Notes: generated by a model not told the origin, from the sequence alone. DNA of 64,000 nucleotides from Paenibacillus etheri (GCF_001012825.1 NZ_LCZJ02000026.1:408761-472760), one strand, 5' to 3'; counted from the first letter of the stretch, positions 17,663 to 28,765 are shown. Made by a program: numbers and translations.

Positions 17663-17852
17663 GACGCTTCTCCGCCACAGGCTGCCACGAGAGGACACTC
17701 GCTACCAAGAACACACGCGGTGCCCCAGTGGTCAGGCAAGTAGCCCTAATACGGCCGGCACGAATGCCGAGGATCTCGATCTTGCGTTGCGTTATCTTCT
17801 CCGACTTGTCTTGGTATATAATTTCAACTATTTGGCCGGCATTCATTTTCAT
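17655..17852 (-). CDS. Small WYL-like hypothetical protein, 65 aa
   Basis: MKMNAGQIVEIIYQDKSEK, then IRAGRIRATCLTTGAPRVFLVASVLSWQP, a small beta-rich protein resembling the core strand pattern of WYL-type domains. The ATG at 17852 follows GGAGG with seven-base spacing. First gene of a three-gene minus-strand operon (17852 to 16884) with overlapping or abutting ends. Confidence 0.6.
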   Translation of the reverse strand: MKMNAGQIVEIIYQDKSEKITQRKIEILGIRAGRIRATCLTTGAPRVFLVASVLSWQPVAEKRHA

Positions 17853-17871
17853 GTGATCGCCTCCACTCATG

Positions 17872-17916
17872 AGAACATTTGTTTGTATTATAACCGTATT
17901 AGGGAAATTTAAGCAA
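17872..17916 (-). promoter_or_regulatory. Promoter with LexA/DinR-like box
   Basis: On the minus strand TTGCTT (17916-17911) and TATAAT (17892-17887) are 18 bp apart. AGAACATTTGTTTG at 17872-17885, read on the plus strand, matches the Gram-positive SOS box CGAACATATGTTCG at 11 of 14 positions and lies over the expected transcription start. Confidence 0.5.
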
Positions 17917-18034
17917 TGGAAAAAAGAGACATCATGTCCCATAATCCAAGACTTACCTGCCCTCTCCTATCCATCAAAAGATTATAATTGTGAAGAGGTG
18001 AAACTATGTTTATATCCCCAGTGCTGTTGTTGTC

Positions 18035-18205
18035 AGTTGATCGGCACACCTCTAAACGCATGCTTATGAAGTGGTGAAGCGCCAAACTCAAGAGTTCGAT
18101 CGAGCGGAGCCTGCCGGACGGTTCGAGAACTCGACCAAACAGCCGAGTTCCTGCTTACGATAACCGGTAATATACAACTCAGCATAGGTCTAGTGTATGA
18201 CCTTG
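18035..18205 (-). pseudogene. ATP-dependent DNA ligase C-terminal domain remnant
   Basis: Minus-strand frames give VIH-stop-TYAELYITGYRKQELGCLVEF and, in another frame, EFGASPLHKHAFRGV. These align with VINWTYADVYITGFRKQEFGWL and ELGASPIHKQAFRGV of the plus-strand copy at 20114. Stops and frameshifts make it dead. Just beside it on the plus strand (18006) is ATGTTTATATCCCCAGTG, the equivalent of that copy's start, so an inversion probably split a formerly single gene. Confidence 0.6.
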
Positions 18206-18450
18206 TGAGAATAAATTTTTGTACATCTAGAGCCCAGGATGAGGGGAAAATTTTGGGCTCCACGAGATCACGTCGGACAAGTCAAAGAAGGATTGAGCAT
18301 GAGATTCTTAAACATCAGAACCAGTTCTACCGCTGAACGTCCGTTGTCTTAAGTTTTAGCTCAGTTCCTCGTAGACGAAGCTAAAATCCACCAACTCGTT
18401 CATTCTCCGCTGTAGATGTCTTGGGGAATCAACAATTGTACAGTTTTATA
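18206..18450 (-). pseudogene. IS1182-family transposase N-terminal remnant
   Basis: Minus-strand pieces in shifting frames read LLIPQDIYSGE, NELVDFSFVYEEL, MFKNLML and SFFDLSDV, in the order seen at the N-terminus of IS1182-type transposases (VPQDHL, ELVDFSFVYDEL, MFKYLLLK, FDLSDVD). Several stops interrupt it. No terminal inverted repeats were found, so it is a fragment. Confidence 0.5.
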
Positions 18451-18526
18451 TACGGACTTAAGTTAAGCTTGACTGCTTTAGATGCATCGGTAACACCAGC
18501 CTTTATTTAGATACTTTAAATATAGC

Positions 18527-18573
18527 GAAAACGAGGCAGTCGCCTCAATAACTGAGGAACTACCTCGTTTTAG
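18527..18573. terminator. Terminator after the secreted HEAT-like protein gene
   Basis: AAAACGAGG and CCTCGTTTT pair around a loop with an inner CCTCAATAACTGAGG hairpin, downstream (minus) of the stop at 18615. Confidence 0.7.
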
Positions 18574-18614
18574 GTTTTAGAGAATTTTTTAGTGCTCTCT
18601 TTAAAGGGGGCTTC

Positions 18615-19295
18615 TTATAGATTATTTTTGGATAAAACATACTTTTTAAGGTCATCAAATTTATCTTTGTTTTCTTTTGCCCATTGTACTTCGTCAGTAG
18701 CTGCTAGGGACTCCGCTTGGCTATCTGGAACCAATGACTGAACTACTGGGAAGAGTTCAGTTTTACCGCCTTCCACTTGATCAATAATAAATGGTACCGC
18801 AGGAAGTCCCAGCTTTTTCAAAGAAGTAATTTTCTCGTCTCCAGATAGATCAGAATTAGCAATTTTTTCAACTTCTCCAGGAAGAGTACTCAGTTTTACC
18901 TTCCATTTCTCAGAGAACTTGTTTCCAGTATCCCAAGTTGTACTTTGTTCTTCTTTCAAGTTAACTTTCGATATTTCCTCGATAGCGGTCGCAAAAATGT
19001 AATCAAAAAGACCACTTCCTTCACTTTCATCGATTTTCTTTTCTAAAATTGGAATAGCATCTGGTCCGAGATTTACAATTTTTGAATACTCTGTGCTGTT
19101 TTTGATGTAATCATAAGGGTTACTGCTCATGGAAAGGTCAGTTTTATTAACGACTTCCGTTTGTAGCTGTTTGGCAAGGCCGTTAAGGTTCTGGTCAATT
19201 TGTTTCTCAACGGATGCATTAGCACGTACCGCGTATAAAGAAGAAGTAACAGCAAAACCGAGAACGAAAATTCCGACAACTAATTTTTTGTTCAT
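18615..19295 (-). CDS. Secreted protein with HEAT-like features
   Basis: About 226 residues. An N-terminal signal peptide (MNKKLVVGIFVLGFAVTSSLYAVRANA) precedes a hydrophilic helical protein. NLGPDAIPILEKKI and KLGLPAVPFIIDQV are two HEAT-like helical repeats, in which Gly-Pro/Ala precedes a helix. The ATG at 19295 follows GAGGTG. If the upstream gene is read in its restored frame it ends at 19326, only 31 bp away, so the two were probably an operon. No enzymatic motif seen. Confidence 0.75.
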   Translation of the reverse strand: MNKKLVVGIFVLGFAVTSSLYAVRANASVEKQIDQNLNGLAKQLQTEVVNKTDLSMSSNPYDYIKNSTEYSKIVNLGPDAIPILEKKIDESEGSGLFDYIFATAIEEISKVNLKEEQSTTWDTGNKFSEKWKVKLSTLPGEVEKIANSDLSGDEKITSLKKLGLPAVPFIIDQVEGGKTELFPVVQSLVPDSQAESLAATDEVQWAKENKDKFDDLKKYVLSKNNL

Positions 19296-19381
19296 TTTGA
19301 TCACCTCAATTATATATTGTATTCATTATTTATATACTTGCAATGCCGGTCCGTATACGGAAGATGAATAAGGATCCCATC

Positions 19382-19813
19382 CTAAAGATTGAAGTCTCTC
19401 CCCCCCCCCCATTTTGCGTTTGAGTAGTTAGTTCCTTCAGCTTTAGCAAAATGGGTGACACTGTTGGTTGATGTGCCATATGCAATAATCTTTACATTGG
19501 AGGCACCAGAACTGTATGGGTAGGGATTATACATTTGGGAAGTCATGTAGCTATTGGCTTGTTGCAGTGTAGGGTTACTTCCTCCCCATGGCCATACCCA
19601 TTGACTTGTATCCCCTAGCGCATATGCTAAGCAGTTATAGTTATTTGTTGCGGCAGCCAGATAATTATAATTTCCCGGCGTTTTAACCATGGCATCATAT
19701 GACGATTGTGGAGCGTAAAAATTGCTTTGATAGCCTGCAAAGGCGGTCATCCCCCCTGCACAGAAAACTGCAACAGCCACAAGTCCAGTTGCTATGTGTT
19801 TCTTAAACTTCAT
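19382..19813 (-). CDS. Secreted protein, 3' end out of frame at a poly-G tract
   Basis: A signal peptide (cleavage after AFA, residue 26) precedes a small domain with NCLAYALGD (Cys61), WVWPW and THFAKAEG (His121). Cys and His in this spacing hint at an NlpC-like fold, but I assign no function. An 11-G tract (19400-19410) leads to the short end GGGRDFNL. With 9 or 12 G the frame continues to a stop at 19326-19328, giving GERLQSLGWDPYSSSVYG and a VYK terminus, which looks like the genuine C-terminus. Confidence 0.75.
   Translation of the reverse strand: MKFKKHIATGLVAVAVFCAGGMTAFAGYQSNFYAPQSSYDAMVKTPGNYNYLAAATNNYNCLAYALGDTSQWVWPWGGSNPTLQQANSYMTSQMYNPYPYSSGASNVKIIAYGTSTNSVTHFAKAEGTNYSNAKWGGGRDFNL
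19400..19410. repeat. C/G homopolymer of 11 bases inside a coding sequence
   Basis: Eleven consecutive C on the plus strand, far longer than expected in this AT-rich island. It sits exactly where the reading frame of the secreted protein is lost. Confidence 0.9.
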
Positions 19814-19859
19814 AAACTAACCTTCCTCTCATATTTAATTTATTAATAATTTACAATTT

Positions 19860-19887
19860 ACTATATTATTCCAGTAAATATTTTCAA
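19860..19887 (-). promoter_or_regulatory. Putative sigma-A promoter for the secreted-protein genes
   Basis: On the minus strand TTGAAA (19887-19882) and TATAGT (19865-19860) are 16 bp apart, 47 bp upstream of the ATG at 19813. Confidence 0.4.
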
Positions 19888-20108
19888 TAGTTAATAAGAA
19901 CTTTTGTTTCGACAATAAATTAAGCATTTTCCAATTTAGACAAGACCGAAACAGTGGTATCCATTTCGATACTTGACAATATTATATTGTTTATGAAAAT
20001 TATCATGACCTTTTTACAAAACTCAAAAATATTAAAATTCGTATTTACTCCCATCAATTACCTCCTCTATCCGTAGTAGCCAACATCTATAATGAGATAC
20101 AGGAGGTT
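19888..20108. other. AT-rich intergenic stretch
   Basis: No gene or clear repeat seen. It ends at the ribosome binding site of the ligase-domain frame. Confidence 0.5.
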
Positions 20109-20113
20109 TTGTT

Positions 20114-20422
20114 ATGTTCATATCCCCTGTCATCAACTGGACTTATGCGGATGTATATATCACAGGTTTTCGTAAACAGGAATTCGGTTGGCTTGCTGCG
20201 GTTCCCGATCCCTCTGGTAAATTACGTCCAGCTGGGATCATTGAACTCGGCGCGTCACCGATTCATAAGCAGGCATTCAGAGGTGTTGCTCAGCAACTTG
20301 TAAAAGGCGAGGACAAAGAGTTTGTACATCTTGAGCCTAGATTGCGGGCAAAGGTGCGAATGAGGAACTGGACCAAATCTGGCATGCTGCGGAGTCCAGT
20401 ATTTACAGAGTTTTTAGTTTAA
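20114..20422 (+). pseudogene. Stand-alone C-terminal (OB-fold) domain of an ATP-dependent DNA ligase
   Basis: 102 residues: YITGFRKQEFGWLAAVPDPSG, KLRPAGIIELG, HLEPRLRAKVRMRNWT and LRSPVFTEFLV are the C-terminal OB-domain motifs of bacterial ATP-dependent ligases (YoqV/LigD type). The nucleotidyltransferase domain with the KxDG lysine is absent. Oddly, the fragment has its own AGGAGG and ATG, so it may be expressed. A second, broken copy is at 18035-18205. I call it a truncated remnant, but a domain-only protein is possible. Confidence 0.6.
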
Positions 20423-20424
20423 AA

Positions 20425-20462
20425 GATAGCCGCCCAGGATCAATTACATTGGCGGCTATTTT
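20425..20462. terminator. Hairpin terminator
   Basis: GATAGCCGCC and GGCGGCTATTTT pair around a 17-base loop just after the stop at 20422. Confidence 0.7.
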
Positions 20463-20599
20463 ACATGTTTTATTTTGTTTTGTTATTATTTTTGGACGTG
20501 ACCTACTTCGGAATACGCCCTTTTTCGGTTCTCCAGTCGCGCATAAGAGTGTTTCAACATATCGTGTAATCAGAGACAAGTACTTAGGAGGAATGCCTG

Positions 20600-20653
20600 G
20601 TGCCCAAAATTTCTGTAATTATGCCGGTCTACAACAACGCTATGTATTTGTAA
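20600..20653 (+). pseudogene. Glycosyltransferase family 2 N-terminal stub
   Basis: A GTG start after AGGAGG gives MPKISVIMPVYNNAMYL then a stop. KISVIMPVYN is the classic first strand of GT2 enzymes. The rest is missing; the recombinase fragment follows at once, so a deletion joined the two. Confidence 0.55.
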
Positions 20654-20672
20654 ACGTGTTGATCTACCCATA

Positions 20673-20855
20673 TTGTCACCTCATGCCCTCCGGCATACCC
20701 ACGCTGTGCATCTACTGGAAGCTGGGGCAACAATAAAATACGTGTCCGCTCGTCTTGGACACAAGAGTGTCAAGATCACAGCGGACACGTATCTGCATAT
20801 TACTGAAAAGATTGAAGATGATGCTCTTACTCTTTACGAAAACTACGTAATTTAA
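20673..20855 (+). pseudogene. Tyrosine recombinase/integrase, C-terminal fragment
   Basis: 60 residues: HALRHTHAVHLLEAG carries the HxxR box, GHKSVKITADTYLHI the last His and the catalytic Tyr. The N-terminal and core-binding domains are missing, so it cannot be active alone. Its 3' end faces the sufB end at 20920, the expected position for the integrase of an element inserted there. Confidence 0.8.
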
Positions 20856-20892
20856 GCAAAGGGGGGCAAAAAGGGGGCAGTCACCACCTTTT

Positions 20893-20950
20893 AAGCCAGA
20901 AAACCCTTGTAAATAAAGGTTATCCTATGCTTCCTTCCATCTCAAACTTG
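20893..20950. other. Right attachment site at the sufB 3' end
   Basis: The stretch from AAGCCAG to the last codons of sufB is the counterpart of 15357-15413 on the left. The shared core includes ATGCTTCC. It restores an intact SufB C-terminus. Confidence 0.65.
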
Positions 20951-22317
20951 ATCAAACGGTTCATTTCGACCGCATATTCCATCGGCAGTTCTTTCGTGAA
21001 CGGTTCGATGAAGCCCATGACGATCATTTGAGTCGCTTCAGCTTCTGTTAGCCCACGGCTCATCAGATAGAACAGCTGCTCCTCAGAAACTTTGGACACC
21101 GTTGCTTCATGCTCAAGCACGATGTTATCGTTCATAATTTCATTGTAAGGAATCGTATCCGAAGTGGATTCATTATCCAAAATGAGCGTATCACATTTGA
21201 TGTTCGATTTCGCACCTTCTGCCTGACGACCGAAGGAAGCAAGACCACGATAAGTTACTTTACCGCCGTGCTTACTGATCGATTTCGATACAATGGTGGA
21301 TGTTGTGTCTGGAGCCAAATGGATCATCTTGGCACCCGCATCCTGGTGCTGGCCTTTACCCGCTACCGCGATGGACAGTACTGAACCTTTAGCTCCACGG
21401 CCTTTAAGAACAACCGCAGGGTATTTCATCGTCAGCTTGGAACCGATGTTGCCATCGACCCATTCCATCGTAGCATTCTCTTCTGCAACCGCACGTTTAG
21501 TAACGAGGTTGTAGATGTTAGGAGCCCAGTTCTGGATTGTAGTATAACGAACGCGTGAGTTCTTCATACACAAAATTTCAACAACCGCACTGTGCAGAGA
21601 ATTCGTGCTGTAGATTGGCGCTGTACAGCCTTCTACATAATGCACGAAGCTATCTTCGTCAGCGAGGATTAAGGTACGCTCGAATTGTCCCATGTTCTCG
21701 GAGTTAATTCGGAAGTAAGCCTGCAAAGGAACTTCACATTTCACACCTTTAGGAACGTAGATGAAGCTTCCGCCTGACCAAACTGCACTGTTAAGTGCTG
21801 CAAATTTATTATCGGTTGGAGGGATGATCGTCCCGAAGAACTTCTTAAGAAGCTCTGGATGTTCACGCAGTGCAGTATCGGTATCTGTAAAAATAACCCC
21901 TTGATCTTCAAGGCTCTTCTGCATGCTGTGGTATACAACCTCAGATTCATATTGTGCCGATACGCCGGCGAGGAACTTCTGTTCCGCTTCAGGAATACCC
22001 AGCTTATCAAAGGTTTCCTTGATTTCGGAAGGAACTTCTTCCCAAGTCTTGCCTTGTTTCTCTGAAGGTCTTACATAATATTGAATATCCTCAAAATCTA
22101 AATCATCCATATTGCCGCCCCATGTAGGCATCGGCATTTTACGGAACTGTTCAAGGGATTTTAAGCGGAAGTCAAGCATCCACTGTGGTTCATTCTTGAT
22201 TGCTGAAATTTCTTTAACAATTTCGGCCGTCAAACCTTTACCAGACTGGAATATCGACTTATGTTCATCACGGAACCCGTACTGGTATTCTTCCATATCA
22301 GGCGCTTTCTTAGCCAT
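20920..22317 (-). CDS. sufB: Fe-S cluster assembly scaffold SufB
   Basis: 465 residues, full length. Typical SufB segments: [21 protein letters not shown] at the start, [43 protein letters not shown], and C-terminal [21 protein letters not shown]. SufB with SufC and SufD forms the scaffold that receives sulfur from SufS/SufU and builds 4Fe-4S clusters. Last gene of the operon; its 3' end is the integration site of the neighbouring island. GGAGG precedes the ATG. Confidence 0.97.
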   Translation of the reverse strand: MAKKAPDMEEYQYGFRDEHKSIFQSGKGLTAEIVKEISAIKNEPQWMLDFRLKSLEQFRKMPMPTWGGNMDDLDFEDIQYYVRPSEKQGKTWEEVPSEIKETFDKLGIPEAEQKFLAGVSAQYESEVVYHSMQKSLEDQGVIFTDTDTALREHPELLKKFFGTIIPPTDNKFAALNSAVWSGGSFIYVPKGVKCEVPLQAYFRINSENMGQFERTLILADEDSFVHYVEGCTAPIYSTNSLHSAVVEILCMKNSRVRYTTIQNWAPNIYNLVTKRAVAEENATMEWVDGNIGSKLTMKYPAVVLKGRGAKGSVLSIAVAGKGQHQDAGAKMIHLAPDTTSTIVSKSISKHGGKVTYRGLASFGRQAEGAKSNIKCDTLILDNESTSDTIPYNEIMNDNIVLEHEATVSKVSEEQLFYLMSRGLTEAEATQMIVMGFIEPFTKELPMEYAVEMNRLIKFEMEGSIG

Positions 22318-22341
22318 GGTGTCAGCCTCCTTGTTCTACTG

Positions 22342-25284
<2,943 letters not shown>

Positions 25285-25311
25285 AAGTGTTCTCCTCCTT
25301 CCTGGCGTTTC

Positions 25312-26094
25312 TTACGCGTCTTGCCCTACTGTTTCGTCTTCAATTCCAAGTTCTTCTTTGATCCATTCGTAGCCTTCAGCTTCCAGACGCTGTGCAAGCT
25401 CAGGACCACCGGATTTCACAATTCTGCCCTGCATCATAACATGTACAAAATCAGGTTTGATGTAGTTCAAGAGACGTTGATAGTGGGTAATAACCAGGAA
25501 GCCGCGATCTTCACTCCGCATGGAGTTTACGCCTTCGGCAACAATTTTCAAAGCATCAATATCAAGGCCAGAGTCAATTTCGTCCAGAATCACGATTTTT
25601 GGATCTAGCATCATCATTTGTAGAATTTCGTTACGTTTCTTCTCACCACCGGAGAAGCCTTCGTTCAGGTAACGGTGTAGGAACTCAGGATTCATGTCCA
25701 GTTCTTTCATCTTCGCTTCCATCAGACGGATAAAACGAATCAAAGAAATTTCGCTTCCCTCTTCACGACGGGCATTAATGGCAGAGCGCAAGAAATCGGA
25801 GTTTGTTACCCCGGAAATTTCACTTGGGTACTGCATAGCAAGGAAAAGTCCTGCACGTGCGCGTTCATCAACCGCCATCTCCAAAAGATCTTCACCTTCA
25901 AGTGTTGCCGTTCCTTCAGTTACTTCATATTTAGGGTGACCCATAAGAGCGGACGCCAAGGTACTCTTACCTGTACCGTTTGGTCCCATGATGGCGTGAA
26001 TTTCGCCACCTTTCATTTGAAGGTTAATCCCCTTCAAAATCTCTTTTCCCTCAATCGTCGCTTTAAGTCCCTCAATGACAAAATCTGCTGCCAT
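25312..26094 (-). CDS. sufC: Fe-S assembly ATPase SufC
   Basis: 260 residues, ABC-type ATPase: Walker A GPNGTGKST, signature FSGGEKKR, Walker B VILDEIDSGLD. It powers the SufBCD scaffold. First gene of the operon; GGAGGG precedes the ATG. Confidence 0.97.
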   Translation of the reverse strand: MAADFVIEGLKATIEGKEILKGINLQMKGGEIHAIMGPNGTGKSTLASALMGHPKYEVTEGTATLEGEDLLEMAVDERARAGLFLAMQYPSEISGVTNSDFLRSAINARREEGSEISLIRFIRLMEAKMKELDMNPEFLHRYLNEGFSGGEKKRNEILQMMMLDPKIVILDEIDSGLDIDALKIVAEGVNSMRSEDRGFLVITHYQRLLNYIKPDFVHVMMQGRIVKSGGPELAQRLEAEGYEWIKEELGIEDETVGQDA

Positions 26095-26188
26095 AATAAT
26101 ATTCCCTCCATTGATCGATTTGCGAAATCAAAAGTTGTATTGAAACAGGATGATCCTGATTCCCAGCACAATTAGATTCTATATCACA

Positions 26189-26203
26189 TTATAATTATTA
26201 TAA
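26189..26203 (-). promoter_or_regulatory. Perfect PerR-type box upstream of suf
   Basis: TTATAATTATTATAA matches the 7-1-7 PerR consensus TTATAATNATTATAA at all positions, 95 bp upstream of the sufC start. Confidence 0.65.
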
Positions 26204-26204
26204 A

Positions 26205-26236
26205 TTGAATCACAATGATTATCAATGATTCTCAAC
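26205..26236 (-). promoter_or_regulatory. Fur-like overlapping 7-1-7 repeats
   Basis: On the minus strand GAGAATCATTGATAATCATT and TGATAATCATTGTGA resemble the Fur consensus TGATAATNATTATCA (13 of 15 for the better one). They adjoin the PerR-type box. Confidence 0.45.
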
Positions 26237-26331
26237 AATTTTATAACAAACCCTGTTTTTTTACAAATATCTCTTTTTATTTATCCTTTAATACACCGCA
26301 TGTTTCGCTATTTTCCGTAACCACCTAACGC

Positions 26332-26364
26332 AAAAAATAAGACCTCCCGCAGGAAGCCTTATTT
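26332..26364 (-). terminator. Terminator after dps
   Basis: AAATAAGGCTTCCTGC / GGGAGGTCTTATTTTTT hairpin with T tail on the minus strand, between dps and the suf promoter. Confidence 0.8.
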
Positions 26365-26379
26365 CATAAGCTTTATCAT

Positions 26380-26841
26380 TTAGCTAAGGTAGGAGCGCAG
26401 CATCCATTGATGTTTCTCAAGATCACCACGAATTTTAATAAACATGTCAGATGTTGGCTGATCCTTAATTTCCTCGGCAAGCTCAATACCTTCAGTCAGC
26501 TCTTCAGAAATGGTAGCGAAGTCTTCAATCAAAGACTGAACCATCCCCCGCGTATCTTCTTTACCAGTAGCTTCTTGAATTGTTGCCAATTCCAGATATT
26601 CTTTCATCGTCGCAGCGGGACTTCCTTTGATGCTCAGCAGTCGTTCTGCTACTTCATCCATTTGCAGCGTCACTTCATTATATAGATCCTCAAATTTCAC
26701 GTGAAGAGAGAAAAATTGTTCTCCTTTTACGTACCAATGAAAATTGTGAATTTTAACATACAGTACATTTAAGTTAGCAACCTGACGGTTCAAAATCTGT
26801 TCCAGTGAAGTTGTATTTACTTTATTAGATGCTTTAGCCAT
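26380..26841 (-). CDS. dps: Dps-family DNA-protection ferritin
   Basis: 153 residues. HNFHWYVKGEQFFSLHVKFEDLY and VDEVAERLL-type MDEVAERLLSIKG contain the ferroxidase residues (His, Asp, Glu). It stores iron and detoxifies peroxide. I see no clear PerR box in its own upstream 150 bp. GATGGGATC precedes the start. Confidence 0.95.
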   Translation of the reverse strand: MAKASNKVNTTSLEQILNRQVANLNVLYVKIHNFHWYVKGEQFFSLHVKFEDLYNEVTLQMDEVAERLLSIKGSPAATMKEYLELATIQEATGKEDTRGMVQSLIEDFATISEELTEGIELAEEIKDQPTSDMFIKIRGDLEKHQWMLRSYLS

Positions 26842-27030
26842 GAGATGATCCCATCCTTATCCTTTATATTTACCGGGCTACTGAATCCTTCGTCCGGCAG
26901 CAACTTGTCTATTCTTAATTTACCCCTTAGCATGTACGACGAAACAAGGAGAACCCTTCCATAAAACTGCAGTTGAAAATAATAACAATAGTAACGCTTT
27001 CTCCATTAAGTTAAATTCTAATCCGTGCAA

Positions 27031-27063
27031 AAAACACAAGAGGCCATTGGCCTCTTGTGTTTT
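27031..27063. terminator. Strong terminator
   Basis: AAAACACAAGAGGCC and GGCCTCTTGTGTTTT form a near-perfect stem; downstream (minus) of the gene ending at 27085. Confidence 0.8.
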
Positions 27064-27084
27064 GGATTTTGTAAGATTGTTCAG

Positions 27085-27387
27085 TCAGACCATAAGAAGT
27101 AATGCATCCGCACCTGTCATGCCTGGTACGATACCTAAACGCTCCGCTTCTATGGTTACAGACTCCAATGGGGCAGCTAACAGCTGTGACAATGTACGCA
27201 CACCCACCGCCCGAGCTGCGATAATATGCCGATCACTGAGTTTCTCATTGAGCAGGCCAACATCCAGCGCGCCACACATAATATAACCTCGGCTTGTGCT
27301 GATTGAGAGCAGCGTTGTTTTCGGAAGCCTAACCTCTACTCCGATCAGCGTATGTTCACCTACGGTAATAGGCTCCATGGTAACCAA
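27085..27387 (-). CDS. yunC: YunC-like DUF1805 protein
   Basis: About 100 residues. MEPITVGEHTLIGVEVRLPKT, then SRGYIMCGALDVGLLNEKL and AARAVGVRTLSQLL match the DUF1805 (YunC) family. Function unknown. I chose a TTG start at 27387, eight bases from AAGGAGG; the ATG at 27378 is 17 away. Confidence 0.85.
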   Translation of the reverse strand: MVTMEPITVGEHTLIGVEVRLPKTTLLSISTSRGYIMCGALDVGLLNEKLSDRHIIAARAVGVRTLSQLLAAPLESVTIEAERLGIVPGMTGADALLLMV

Positions 27388-27603
27388 TAGCAGCACCTCC
27401 TTTATTCACGACCCACGTTGTATATGTATGCTTCACTCCCTGCTGATGTGCAGTTGGTAGTCCTAGGCTTTTCGGAAAAAAGCACAGTACCTTGGTCCCA
27501 TTTTCTCTAGTGTCAGGTATATGATTATTACTTGTTTAATGTTATAGTTTATTTACATTCTTATAATCGTAAAGAAATGTTCAAACGAAAAGCTGGGGGA
27601 TCT

Positions 27604-28131
27604 ATGGACAAGAAACTACAACACACAGACGGCAACTATTTATTTAATGTCGACATCCTGATTAATGCCCGTACCAACCCGCTTGCATTGCAATATCTGC
27701 TTGAAATGTTGAACAATAATGACAAAATCACAGATTTCAACATTAACTCCGGTCTTGAATTGGGGAGAACCATCGACAGCTTGCTTCGTTCTGCCAAACT
27801 AGCCTTGAATCAAAGCTCTGCTCCTCCCACTTCATTAAAGCTGCCACCAAAGACCACTAAAAAGCAGCTCGATAAACCGATTGATAAACAGGCAGAATTG
27901 CCTGCACAGCAGTCAACGATTGAGACGCCAGCTGATGCATATGGGAAGATTCGCCAGTACATTCAGAACAATCAATTAGTACGTTTACGAGCGAACCGGT
28001 ACGGAAAACAAGTGTCCATGCCCTGTCGTATTTTAAATTTTGATGAAGCAGCCAACTCTATTAGTGTCTATCACGTGGATGAAAAACAGGTATACAGCTT
28101 TAATCTAAATGAGATCGACGAATTTCTGTAA
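27604..28131 (+). CDS. Hypothetical protein, 175 aa
   Basis: The ATG at 27604 follows GGGGGA. An N-terminal helical part (YLFNVDILINARTNPLALQYLLEMLN) is joined by a Pro/Lys/Gln-rich linker (about 75-115) to a C-terminal beta-rich domain (RANRYGKQVSMPCRILNF, ISVYHVDEKQVYSFNLNEIDEFL). The C-terminal domain resembles WYL-like or small-barrel folds. No function assigned. A terminator follows. Confidence 0.75.
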   Translation: MDKKLQHTDGNYLFNVDILINARTNPLALQYLLEMLNNNDKITDFNINSGLELGRTIDSLLRSAKLALNQSSAPPTSLKLPPKTTKKQLDKPIDKQAELPAQQSTIETPADAYGKIRQYIQNNQLVRLRANRYGKQVSMPCRILNFDEAANSISVYHVDEKQVYSFNLNEIDEFL

Positions 28132-28146
28132 ACGTATACGTTAGAG

Positions 28147-28188
28147 ATAAATAAGCATCCGCCCCTTTAAGGAACGGATGCTTATTTG
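28147..28188. terminator. Bidirectional terminator
   Basis: AAATAAGCATCCG and CGGATGCTTATTT pair between convergent genes ending at 28131 and 28210. Confidence 0.8.
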
Positions 28189-28209
28189 TCAACTTCTGTA
28201 CTTGATTGC

Positions 28210-28596
28210 TTAGGATGCCTTCTTACTGCGAGAGAATGCTTCCAAAGCCAAACATAACCAGCCTGCTATGAAGCATACTCCACCAATAGGTGTAATCGCT
28301 CCAAGCACTTTAATCCCGGAAATACTCAGAACATACAAGCTACCTGAGAACAAAATGGTGCCTGCTATTAACAGCCGTCCTGCCCAGCGTAACCGGGTGC
28401 TTTCTCCCCATTGACCTACAGCTAGTGCTATAAGGATTATACCTAGCGCATGTACCAAGTGATACTGAACACCCGTCTCATATACCTTCATATATTCTTC
28501 ACTGATCACAGGTTTTAATAAATGAGCGCCAAATGCACCTACTCCTACTCCCAGCATCGCTAGCAAAGCCCCCCAGGCCATAAGTTTCCGTTGCAT
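28210..28596 (-). CDS. DUF423 membrane protein, YwdK-like
   Basis: 128 residues with four hydrophobic segments. GVGVGAFGAHLLK, YETGVQYHLVHALG and ITPIGGVCFIAGW are the family signatures of DUF423. Function unknown. Confidence 0.88.
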   Translation of the reverse strand: MQRKLMAWGALLAMLGVGVGAFGAHLLKPVISEEYMKVYETGVQYHLVHALGIILIALAVGQWGESTRLRWAGRLLIAGTILFSGSLYVLSISGIKVLGAITPIGGVCFIAGWLCLALEAFSRSKKAS

Positions 28597-28765
28597 ACGA
28601 TTACAACTCCTTATTATTAGACTTCTTCTATCATAAACGATTACCGATTGCTTTTTCCAGCAGCCATTTACGAATTAGCCACAATCAGGGGTTGCTTTTT
28701 TAGCATCAATATGAAAAAGTGGATATTAACAACATTTCATTCTTATCTCTCAAGGAGTGCAACCT

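Noticed and set aside
18033-18263. 76-residue minus-strand frame as a real gene
   Set aside because: It joins pieces of a broken ligase and transposase in the wrong frame; no ribosome binding site.
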